Below are positions 7,370 to 13,435 of a DNA stretch of 20,972 nucleotides, piece by piece. Source of the DNA: Candidatus Nanoanaerosalina archaeon (GTDB lineage Archaea; Nanohalarchaeota; Nanosalinia; Nanosalinales; Nanoanaerosalinaceae). Where the stretch lies: contig JALDAI010000006.1 of assembly GCA_022729285.1 (NCBI GenBank), positions 1 through 20,972 on the forward strand, given 5' to 3'. The translations under genes were made by a program, and so were the position numbers. Each line of letters starts with the position of its first letter. Position 1 is the stretch's first letter. Below the pieces are notes generated by a model. It did not search any database. It was not told where the DNA came from and was given only the letters and a program-made list of their open reading frames with translations.

Positions 7370-8437
7370 CTACTTCTCGAAAACAGTTCCTGAGTAGCTT
7401 CCGAAACTTACTTCTTCTTTTTTATTAAGGGTTTTGAAAAACGTTAGGTCTCTCGATGTACAGATGATCTCGATACCTTTTTCATTGACAACTTTTTGTT
7501 CAAAATCCTGGAGATAATCTCTTATTATATCCCTCTTAGACTTTTGAGGCAGGTAAGGCGCATCAAATACAATATTACTCTCCTTATCCTTATACTTACG
7601 TTCTAAAGCAGTTTCCTCCCTGGCAATAACCTTTACTTTTGCTCTTTCAGCATGCCTCTCTATCTGACCGATCTCTTTCTCACCTGCAAAAACAGGTACT
7701 GTCTCTATACTCATTTCATCATTGAAACCTTGGGCAACTTGTGAAAAAACTTTGTTAGAGTAGAACTTACAGTCGATAAAACCGAATTTTCTACCGATAT
7801 TAGGTGTTTTAGAAATTATCCTAGCAGCTTCAACAGCTACTACTCCATCTCTTGCAAAAGGATCTAAAAGTTTTTTATTACCATTCCAGCCACTCCTCCT
7901 AACTAAACAGTTAGCAAGGATAGGAGGCGTATCAACCTCTTTTTCAAGATACTCTCTACTGTTCAAAGGCTTCCCGGTTGTATCTAAACCTAGTATAGCT
8001 CTCTTATCTTGTACAACTAGTTTAAAAACTATATCAGGTTCATGTAGATCTACTGAAAGAGTCTCACCACTATATTCTTTAAAAGTATCAACTATTTTCT
8101 GACCGGTTTTAACAGCAAGGTCTGTAGACCCGAAACCACAGCTTGAGCCCTTCTCAACCCTTACAACAAACTCTTGGTTTTGGTCTAAAAAATTTCCAAC
8201 ATTAAAGGCTGTTTTCTCATAAGCATCATCAAGTTTATCCAGTTTAAAATCTGAAACAACATGTAAAACCTTGTTAACAGTTCCTGAACCATAATTAATC
8301 CTGTAAACATCTTTTTTCTCGCCGTCAACCAACAAGTAACCTTCCATCTTTTTTTCAAGGTTTACAGAGGATATCTCCTTTAACTCGTTTAAACACTGTT
8401 CCTCAAAGCCTTCCACTGTTTCAACTAAAAGTTTCAT
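7370..8437 (-). CDS. THUMP-domain SAM-dependent RNA methyltransferase (Trm14/RlmKL-like)
   Basis: 355 residues. The N-terminal half (about 1-150) looks like a THUMP/ferredoxin-like RNA-binding module, ending with LGLDTTGKPLNSREY, a linker typical of UPF0020 methyltransferases. The Rossmann domain has motif I DPFARDG at 192-198, where DPFCGSG is usual, and motif IV DAPY at 292-295, where NPPY, DPPY or NLPY is usual. Relatives methylate the N2 of guanosine in tRNA (G6 or G10) or rRNA; the exact target here is unknown. The ATG at 8437 has no ribosome site but a T-rich TATA-like box (8461-8467) about 25 bp upstream, suggesting a leaderless mRNA. It is divergent from the small gene at 8536. Confidence 0.82.
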   Translation of the reverse strand: MKLLVETVEGFEEQCLNELKEISSVNLEKKMEGYLLVDGEKKDVYRINYGSGTVNKVLHVVSDFKLDKLDDAYEKTAFNVGNFLDQNQEFVVRVEKGSSCGFGSTDLAVKTGQKIVDTFKEYSGETLSVDLHEPDIVFKLVVQDKRAILGLDTTGKPLNSREYLEKEVDTPPILANCLVRRSGWNGNKKLLDPFARDGVVAVEAARIISKTPNIGRKFGFIDCKFYSNKVFSQVAQGFNDEMSIETVPVFAGEKEIGQIERHAERAKVKVIAREETALERKYKDKESNIVFDAPYLPQKSKRDIIRDYLQDFEQKVVNEKGIEIICTSRDLTFFKTLNKKEEVSFGSYSGTVFEK

Positions 8438-8535
8438 GTCAAAGTAGTTATGAACTTACTGTAAAAAATGTTGTGAGAATTTTGGTAATACCATTAATCA
8501 GTAAAAAGTTAAATGAACGGTTACAAATATATGTT

Positions 8536-8730
8536 ATGACCGATTCACAAGAGTTCGGCGATTTTTTAGACTCATTTTTCAAAAGAGCGGTTGAAAGAAA
8601 CCTTAAACTGGAACTGGAGTTTGATTCCCAGAAATTTACGGTAGACGGTAAAACGCTTACTCTGGATGGAAAAATTGTTTTAAACAGCTGCAACTCCTGT
8701 GAAGATAGTTCTGACTGTTGCGGAGATTGA
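8536..8730 (+). CDS. Small unknown protein with Cys-rich tail (CX2CX5CC)
   Basis: 64 residues, family not recognised. It has an acidic helical N-terminus (SQEFGDFLDSFFKRAVE), a beta-like middle with repeated KxTVDGKTLTLDGK, and a tail with Cys52, Cys55, Cys61 and Cys62 followed by GD. The cysteines are confined to the last 13 residues and could bind a metal or be a redox site; this is inference. The frame is open back to a GTG at 8473, but that overlaps the promoter region of the divergent methyltransferase. ATG 8536 lies about 28 bp after a TATA-like AAAAGTTAAA, so a leaderless start is preferred. The next gene begins 9 bp after the stop. Confidence 0.6.
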   Translation: MTDSQEFGDFLDSFFKRAVERNLKLELEFDSQKFTVDGKTLTLDGKIVLNSCNSCEDSSDCCGD

Positions 8731-8739
8731 GATAGACTT

Positions 8740-8994
8740 ATGATTAGGGCAACGATTTTTTCAGATGATAAAGAAGTTGTTTCATATACCGAGTTAATAG
8801 ATGAGAGAGTTGTTAAAGTAGGTAGCTACGCTGAACTACTACATTATATCCCTCCTTTTGTAAGGCTAGTGAAGTTCGGACGTGGTTTAGATAAAGAAGG
8901 CTCAGAGATTAAAGATCCCGTTATTAAAAGTGAAGGAGAAACTGACAAGCCTTTAAACCTTGACTTAAAGATTTTAAACTTAAACCTGGACTAG
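8740..8994 (+). CDS. Hypothetical protein (84 aa)
   Basis: 84 residues, no recognised family. It starts with a beta-strand-like MIRATIFSDDKEVVSY, continues with a hydrophobic AELLHYIPPFVRLVKF segment, and ends with alternating Leu/Asn/Asp (LNLDLKILNLNLD), likely an edge strand. No cysteines, signal peptide or membrane helix. It is probably co-transcribed with the Cys-rich small gene 9 bp upstream; a GGAGA lies rather far (about 14 bp) from the ATG. Its stop is one base from that of the convergent membrane gene. It is called on codon-like composition and operon position, not homology. Confidence 0.6.
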   Translation: MIRATIFSDDKEVVSYTELIDERVVKVGSYAELLHYIPPFVRLVKFGRGLDKEGSEIKDPVIKSEGETDKPLNLDLKILNLNLD

Positions 8995-8995
8995 C

Positions 8996-9334
8996 TTATC
9001 TGAAGTCTAAATCCCGTATAAAACTTCTTTCAACAATTTTTAAAGAGAAAGCAAAACCTGTTATTTGCGCTGTTAACAGTATAAACCATTCTGATGTAAG
9101 AAAGAATATCAAAGCTAAAAACACACCTATATTAGCGAAAAATGAGGTAATATTATCAGGACTGCTTTTACGTTTGAAAGTGCCTAAAAGGAATCCTGAA
9201 AGAAATCCTACACCTATTTCACCGAACATGTTTAGATCAGGCATACCTACTACCGGTATAAAAATTAAGGGAATTAATAAAAGACCTGCTATAACCGTAA
9301 AAGACTCTATCGGGGATGAAAGCTTGTTACCCAT
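8996..9334 (-). CDS. Small integral membrane protein
   Basis: 112 residues with about three to four hydrophobic segments: about 11-30, 38-52, 66-81 and 84-98. A short basic loop (FKRKSSPDN) lies in the middle and the tail RSFIRDLDFR is charged. No family recognised. The ATG follows the stop of the upstream protease-like gene directly (TAAATG), with GGTGGTG just before it, so it is the third gene of the nuclease/pseudoprotease/membrane operon and may form a complex with the membrane protein before it. Confidence 0.7.
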   Translation of the reverse strand: MGNKLSSPIESFTVIAGLLLIPLIFIPVVGMPDLNMFGEIGVGFLSGFLLGTFKRKSSPDNITSFFANIGVFLALIFFLTSEWFILLTAQITGFAFSLKIVERSFIRDLDFR

Positions 9335-9988
9335 TTACACCACCTGGAAGAATATCACAGCTACTAAGCTGAATACCACCATCATACCCCATGTAAACAT
9401 ATTATCTCGAGCCACATGTTTTCCATCAAGAGGCTGAACAGGAAGTAATGAGAAAAGAGCTAAATAACTGTTAATAAGCCCTCCGAACATGAAAACATTC
9501 TGTCCGGATAAAGTTAAACCGATAGGAGACAACATTGCAAAAAATATTGCTAACAGTAGATAAGTTGAAACACCTACTAAAGATAGCACTCCCAACTGTT
9601 GAGGATTTAAGTCTACTTTCCACATACCGTACCTCTCATAATAATCTGTGTAAAACCTTACACCGCCTGCTAAAGCTGCTACGACACCTAATAGAGACGT
9701 GAAAACTCCTATAATCCCTCCAGGTAGCCATAATTTAAACTCCATAAATGCCTCGGTATGTCTTGCCATAGTTTTTTGGAAGAAACTTTTTACGAAGAGT
9801 GAAAAACCTGTTAAACTGGTAACAGGAATTATGTAGAACAAGAACTCATAACTTAACAGTTCGAAAGGGTTATCAAAGCCTAGTAAAACAACAGTAAAAC
9901 CGGTACCTACTAACAATGCTCCTAACACAAACTGTTTAAATTCATCTAGCCTTTTGAAACCTATTTTATTCAATACATTTTTAGACAT
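9335..9988 (-). CDS. Site-2-protease (M50)-like membrane protein lacking the HExxH zinc site
   Basis: 217 residues with about six hydrophobic segments. The C-terminal part NSYLALFSLLPVQPLDG (173-189) matches the second conserved motif of M50 proteases (N-x-P/L...P-LDG), and Asp188 would be the third zinc ligand. In archaeal M50 relatives HELAHK precedes a segment like EFRAW; here EFKLW is found at about 83-87, but the aligned place reads KSFFQK (67-72), so both histidines and the glutamate are missing. That makes proteolysis unlikely; a scaffold or binding role is inferred. The start is ATG 9988, overlapping the TGA of the nuclease gene (TGATG); the two upstream TTG codons are not needed. The alignment is by eye. 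Confidence 0.7.
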   Translation of the reverse strand: MSKNVLNKIGFKRLDEFKQFVLGALLVGTGFTVVLLGFDNPFELLSYEFLFYIIPVTSLTGFSLFVKSFFQKTMARHTEAFMEFKLWLPGGIIGVFTSLLGVVAALAGGVRFYTDYYERYGMWKVDLNPQQLGVLSLVGVSTYLLLAIFFAMLSPIGLTLSGQNVFMFGGLINSYLALFSLLPVQPLDGKHVARDNMFTWGMMVVFSLVAVIFFQVV

Positions 9989-10464
9989 CAACAAACCATC
10001 TCCATGGTTTCTCTTACTTTGTAGTACGTTGAGCTCCTCTTTATCTCAGGGAACTCTTTTATTTCACTGACAGAAAATCCTTTACCGCCAGAATCGAACT
10101 TTTCCCAGACCTCTCTCCAAGGAACCAAGTAAGCTTTCCTAGCCTTTCCCATACCTCTTCTTAACTCAACAGCTAAAAAACCTCTTCTACCAGACCTGTG
10201 TAGAAATTTGCTAATCCTTTCAACCTGGTGGCCTTCATCCGTTTCAGAAAAGTGTTGGGTAAAGTAAAGTTTGTTAGAAGACGCAGTTTTTAGAGACTTG
10301 TTCTCAATAGCTAAGTAGTAATCCGGATTAAATGAGTCAACAAGGACATCAACGAACTGGCTAGAAAAACGGTGTTGCTTTCTCCTGTAAGCTATACCTC
10401 TTATCTTATTCTCTTCAAAAAAACGGTTGAAAGAGTTTACAAGAGATCTTTCAAAATCAGTCAT
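9988..10464 (-). CDS. PD-(D/E)XK nuclease-like protein (Hjc/RecU-like)
   Basis: 158 residues. The pattern FERSL (Glu5), FVDVLVDS (Asp39) and AIENK (Glu54, Lys56) matches the E...D...ExK active site of Holliday-junction-resolvase-like nucleases. After it, FTQHFSETDEGHQVERISKF and a strand GFLAVELR then KAYLVPW resemble the RecU-type ending (HQ..L, then a hydrophobic strand and YxxP). Basic residues are abundant, as expected for DNA binding. A role in recombination or repair is inferred; cleavage specificity is unknown. It is the first gene of a three-gene operon with two membrane proteins, an odd pairing. A TATA-like GTATTTTATTG about 25 bp before the ATG implies a leaderless transcript. Confidence 0.7.
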   Translation of the reverse strand: MTDFERSLVNSFNRFFEENKIRGIAYRRKQHRFSSQFVDVLVDSFNPDYYLAIENKSLKTASSNKLYFTQHFSETDEGHQVERISKFLHRSGRRGFLAVELRRGMGKARKAYLVPWREVWEKFDSGGKGFSVSEIKEFPEIKRSSTYYKVRETMEMVC

Positions 10465-10524
10465 ATGTATAATTTGTTACCCTACAATAAAATACTTAGA
10501 CAATTATTCCTAATTTCTAAATAA

Positions 10525-11130
10525 TCATTCCAAAATTTCTTCAATACCTGGTTTATGGCCGGCTCCAACAACCACTAAAACTTTTTCATACCTTTGTTCA
10601 AGCTCCACAATCTTATGCGCCATCTCATAATTCCTATCGTCTATTAGAGCTTTGTAAATACCCGGGAAGATTATCTTAAACCTGAAAAGTATTTTTTTAA
10701 TAAATTCTTCGCCAGGAACTTTTGTAACATCAAAATCAACAGAGTTAATCCCAAAAACTCCCATTAAAGAATGAGCTAAAACCTTGAACTTCTCGACTTT
10801 AGAAACTTTCTTTATACTTTCCAAAGTTTTCGTTATATGTTGATCGATTAATGCGACATCAACGCCTTTTTCCTCAGCCAGTTCTACAGCAGTAAGCATC
10901 TCAGTTCCCGGAGAAATACCGGTTTTCTTGCTTAAATAATTCTGTAAAAAACTTATTAGAAGTGCAAAAGGATTTCTAACTGTAACACCGCTTTCATAAG
11001 CTTTTAAACTTCTTAAACGATCTTTATCTAATTCTACAGCCACGACATCGGGATCGAAACTTTCGAACTCTTTTCTTATCGCAACAACACTATCCTTCGA
11101 TATGTGTGAAGTACCTATTATTTTCCTCAT
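10525..11130 (-). CDS. TraB-domain protein
   Basis: 201 residues. GTSHIS at 6-11, PDVVAVELDKDRLRSL near residue 28-43, GVDVALIDQ near 90 and the C-terminal VVVGAGHKPGIEEIL are the conserved blocks of the TraB/PrgY family, related to the Tiki/EreA fold of putative metal-dependent peptidases. Many archaeal members carry a C-terminal membrane domain; this one ends right after the GAGH block, so it is a soluble, minimal form. The function in archaea is not known. The start at 11130 lies only about 25 bp beyond the 3' end of the SRP RNA gene; the T-run ending that RNA may also serve as this gene's TATA element. Confidence 0.82.
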   Translation of the reverse strand: MRKIIGTSHISKDSVVAIRKEFESFDPDVVAVELDKDRLRSLKAYESGVTVRNPFALLISFLQNYLSKKTGISPGTEMLTAVELAEEKGVDVALIDQHITKTLESIKKVSKVEKFKVLAHSLMGVFGINSVDFDVTKVPGEEFIKKILFRFKIIFPGIYKALIDDRNYEMAHKIVELEQRYEKVLVVVGAGHKPGIEEILE

Positions 11131-11155
11131 CTTCTAAACCTTCATAACATAAAAA

Positions 11156-11428
11156 GTAGTGGGAGCGCCGCGGAGTTGAGCGGTTAGGAGGTGCAGTTAT
11201 CCCCCTACGCTTCTACTCCCTGCAACCCTCTGAACATGGACCAACCAGCTTAGAGCTGCTCCCGTCAAGGCCTGACCCGGTTCACTAGCCAGCCCATCCC
11301 AGAGGACAGAGGATCAACAAAGCCTAGGAGGGCTACAGTCTCCTGAACACACCCTATTCCACGGCTTCGACCCTGCTATTGAGGACTTGCAGTAACAGGA
11401 GGCCCCAATTCTCCCGGTCTATCCCATG
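11156..11428 (-). ncRNA. ffs: Archaeal signal recognition particle (7S) RNA
   Basis: The reverse strand at about 11254-11278 holds the SRP helix 8 signature, GUCAGGCC then GGGAGCAGC, the SRP54 (Ffh) binding site. On the 5' side, CCUGUUAC (about 11392-11399) and the GGGUCGAAGCC segment fit the Alu domain. Long complementary arms, for example GAUCCUCUG against CAGAGGGUU, fit helix 5. A 5-bp UGGGA/UCCCA pairing (11422-11426 with 11160-11164) can close helix 1. Ends are estimates: the 5' end from the TATA box at 11448-11460, the 3' end from a run of five T just past the gene (11151-11155). The apical loop of helix 8 reads UGAC rather than the usual GGAA-type. Confidence 0.93.
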
Positions 11429-11447
11429 TTTTTATTCTCCGAACAGC

Positions 11448-11460
11448 TTTTTAACTTAAA
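11448..11460 (-). promoter_or_regulatory. TATA box of the SRP RNA gene
   Basis: On the reverse strand the sequence reads TTTAAGTTAAAAA, an archaeal TATA-like element centred about 26 bp before the predicted SRP RNA 5' end near 11428. No protein gene starts on this strand here, so it fits the RNA gene. Confidence 0.6.
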
Positions 11461-11555
11461 TGGTCAACCATCAACAAATTATTTCACTGGCTAATCACAA
11501 CAGTCCCGTTATTTATAAAACATTTTGTTTTAATCAGTATTTAGAGGTCAAAAAA

Positions 11556-12395
11556 ATGGTTCACAACGAAGAAATGGAGTACACACAGGAGTATATTGAA
11601 GCAACATTGGGAGAAACAGGGCTTTACAGAGATATCAAAATAGGCGAAAAAGTTGACGGAATAAATAATAAACAGAAAAAAAGGCATTTATACGCTGAAA
11701 GAGAGGACGGTAAAGAATTTCTATACATAGTTAACTCAGACCCGATAAACAACCAAGACCTTATCGAAAAGTTTGTGTCCGCATCAACTAACGGGATTTA
11801 CAGTATGCCGGTTTTTTACAAAAACACCAACAGCAGCGGCGAGAAAGTGTTTATGAAATGGTGGGAAGGAATCTTTAAGGACACGATGAGACACCACAGA
11901 TACGAGGACCGACAGAAAGCTGTTGAGACAAGAAAGAACGAAAGAACTGCTATGAACGTTATGGACGGACAAGTTGTTTACTTCGATAGACAGACACCAA
12001 AGCTAGATATCAATACTTTTAATTTCGGGATAACTTCTAATTACGAACACTTACCAGAAGTACCTTTAGATAGCCGTGAGCTAAAAACTGTAGCAGTTCC
12101 GGAAAGGCTTTACTCAACTTCCACATGGTCAGAAGAAGCCTTAGTAAGCAGGAATGTTAGAAGTAAACGGATTCTGTATGCATTACCAGATCCTTTAGAT
12201 GAGATGTTGGAAAAAGTAGATGAGTTTGAAGAAGCAATACTAAGAGGCGACGATGACGCTGCCGACAACATTTACGACAGCATTAAAAATTCAGAATTTG
12301 TTAGAGAAACGGGTATGCAGCCTTTCAGAAATAGATTGGAAGGAAGTGAGAGCAGAAGACCTGAAAACGGAAGCGATCAGCTAACACTTTTTTAG
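11556..12395 (+). CDS. Unknown protein with C-terminal QLTLF motif
   Basis: 279 residues, soluble and highly charged, family not recognised. The N-terminal half is Glu/Lys-rich with aromatic patches (KVFMKWWEGIFKDTMRHHR). A helical acidic segment follows near residue 240 (DEFEEAILRGDDDAADNIYD) and then a disordered tail ending GSDQLTLF. The last five residues match the bacterial sliding-clamp-binding pentapeptide QL[SD]LF and are like a shortened archaeal PIP box, so a PCNA-binding tail is possible (inference). The frame is open to 11460, but ATG 11556 is preferred: it has GAGGTC in front and a TATA box (ATTTATAAAA, 11511-11520) giving a ~15-nt leader. The stop overlaps the convergent gene's stop by three bases. 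Confidence 0.75.
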   Translation: MVHNEEMEYTQEYIEATLGETGLYRDIKIGEKVDGINNKQKKRHLYAEREDGKEFLYIVNSDPINNQDLIEKFVSASTNGIYSMPVFYKNTNSSGEKVFMKWWEGIFKDTMRHHRYEDRQKAVETRKNERTAMNVMDGQVVYFDRQTPKLDINTFNFGITSNYEHLPEVPLDSRELKTVAVPERLYSTSTWSEEALVSRNVRSKRILYALPDPLDEMLEKVDEFEEAILRGDDDAADNIYDSIKNSEFVRETGMQPFRNRLEGSESRRPENGSDQLTLF

Positions 12396-13261
12396 TCCTC
12401 TAGCCTAAGCTTCCATAACTCCCTCACATTCTCTTTTCCAACCGTCTCAAGCCTTTTCTCCATAAACCCTTCACAATCTTCAAAGAACTCGCATACCTCA
12501 CAAACATCTATATTGGCGTACTTGAAGGAGCTCTCATTACCTAAATCTTTATCAACCATAAACCTTGGGAGAATAGATAATGTCTCAGCTCTTTTCACAG
12601 GAGCAACACACATAGGATAATTCATTAGCTTAACAGATTCAAAACTTTCTAAAAGCTCTTTATTATTTTTTATAAATTTACATACAGCCACATAATCTGG
12701 AGTTATCTCTTCATAATCTCCAGGAAGGTTCATATCTTCCATAACCCCAATTAAAGTCCATATATCAACTCCTAGTTCAGACAATTTTTCTCCTAACTTA
12801 TTTAATTCCTTTAAGCTCTTTTTTGTTAAAAATGAACCAACCTCTAATTCAACGCCGTGATCTGCCAAATTAGAAACTCCTTCTAAAACTTTTTCAAAGA
12901 CTTGAGATTCTACATACTCGTTATGTAGTTCAGACTCGCCATGAAGCTCTGTCGAAACAAAATCCAAACCTTTGTCCACAGCTTTCCTTGTAAACTCTTT
13001 GTCAGCAAATTTAATACAGTCAGAAACTATCTCAACTCTGTAACCTCTTTTAGAAGCTTCCTCGATCAAATCAAAAAACTTTGTATTCCCGGTAACTTCC
13101 CCTCCGAAAAACTCAACTGAGGAGAACTCATCCTTTTTTTCTTCCAGTTCAGAAACAACTTCTTCAAAAGTTTTTTCCGGAAACTCCTCGATGAGAGGAG
13201 AAGACAAAAGAAACATTTCTTTGCTTCCACCTACCTGTAAAATAAGATCCTTATTAGACAT
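12392..13261 (-). CDS. Radical-SAM-like protein lacking the CxxxCxxC cluster motif
   Basis: 289 residues with a radical SAM-like TIM-barrel pattern: VEFFGGEVTG at 49-58 (the GGE SAM-binding motif), YRVEIVSDC at 74-82, VSTELHG at 102-108, and VFEKVLEGVSNLADHGVELEV. The C-terminus has MCVAP (Cys218) and CEVCEFFEDCEGF (Cys254, Cys257, Cys263), typical of the auxiliary-cluster (twitch/SPASM-like) ending. Where CxxxCxxC should follow the first strand, the sequence is ILQVGGSKEMFLLSS, with no cysteine in the first 81 residues. Radical chemistry is therefore unlikely; the role is unknown. ATG 13261 is chosen because a TATA box (TTTATATA) lies ~25 bp before it and because a longer frame would run into tRNA-Cys. 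Confidence 0.72.
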   Translation of the reverse strand: MSNKDLILQVGGSKEMFLLSSPLIEEFPEKTFEEVVSELEEKKDEFSSVEFFGGEVTGNTKFFDLIEEASKRGYRVEIVSDCIKFADKEFTRKAVDKGLDFVSTELHGESELHNEYVESQVFEKVLEGVSNLADHGVELEVGSFLTKKSLKELNKLGEKLSELGVDIWTLIGVMEDMNLPGDYEEITPDYVAVCKFIKNNKELLESFESVKLMNYPMCVAPVKRAETLSILPRFMVDKDLGNESSFKYANIDVCEVCEFFEDCEGFMEKRLETVGKENVRELWKLRLED

Positions 13262-13279
13262 AGTAAAGAATTTCGGAGC

Positions 13280-13292
13280 CATATATAAAAAG
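13280..13292 (-). promoter_or_regulatory. TATA box for the radical-SAM-like gene
   Basis: The reverse strand reads CTTTTTATATATG between the tRNA-Cys 3' end and the gene. Its centre (about 13286) is 25 bp from ATG 13261, implying transcription starts at or next to the start codon (leaderless mRNA). Confidence 0.6.
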
Positions 13293-13300
13293 TTATAAAT

Positions 13301-13371
13301 AGCCGGGACCGGGATTTGCACCCAGGTCGTCCGCTCTGCAGGCGGATGCATAGCTACTCTGCCATCCCGGC
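13301..13371 (-). tRNA. tRNA-Cys (anticodon GCA)
   Basis: A 71-nt cloverleaf on the reverse strand. The acceptor stem GCCGGGA pairs with UCCCGGC (13365-13371 with 13302-13308) and the discriminator is U73, the cysteine identity base. The anticodon stem is UCCGC/GCGGA with loop CUGCAGA, so the anticodon is GCA (13337-13339). The T stem is CUGGG/CCCGG. CCA is not encoded and there is no intron. The D loop reads AGUAGCUA and the T loop UGCAAAU, so the usual G18 and U55 appear as A and G. It lies between the radical-SAM-like gene and an unknown gene, 1.2 kb from cysS. A palindrome CTTTACCGTAAAG (13387-13399) sits where its promoter should be. Confidence 0.95.
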
Positions 13372-13435
13372 AAAGCTGTAACAAAACTTTACCGTAAAGC
13401 GTTAAAACAGTTACTGCTCTTTAAAGTAAGTAAAA

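Noticed and set aside
11460..11555. Upstream ATG for the QLTLF gene
   Set aside because: It would place the TATA box (11511-11520) inside the coding region and overlap the SRP RNA promoter; the downstream ATG has both a TATA box and a ribosome site.
13262..13384. N-terminal extension of the radical-SAM-like gene
   Set aside because: The extended frame crosses the whole tRNA-Cys gene and the TATA box; the peptide it would add is not protein-like.
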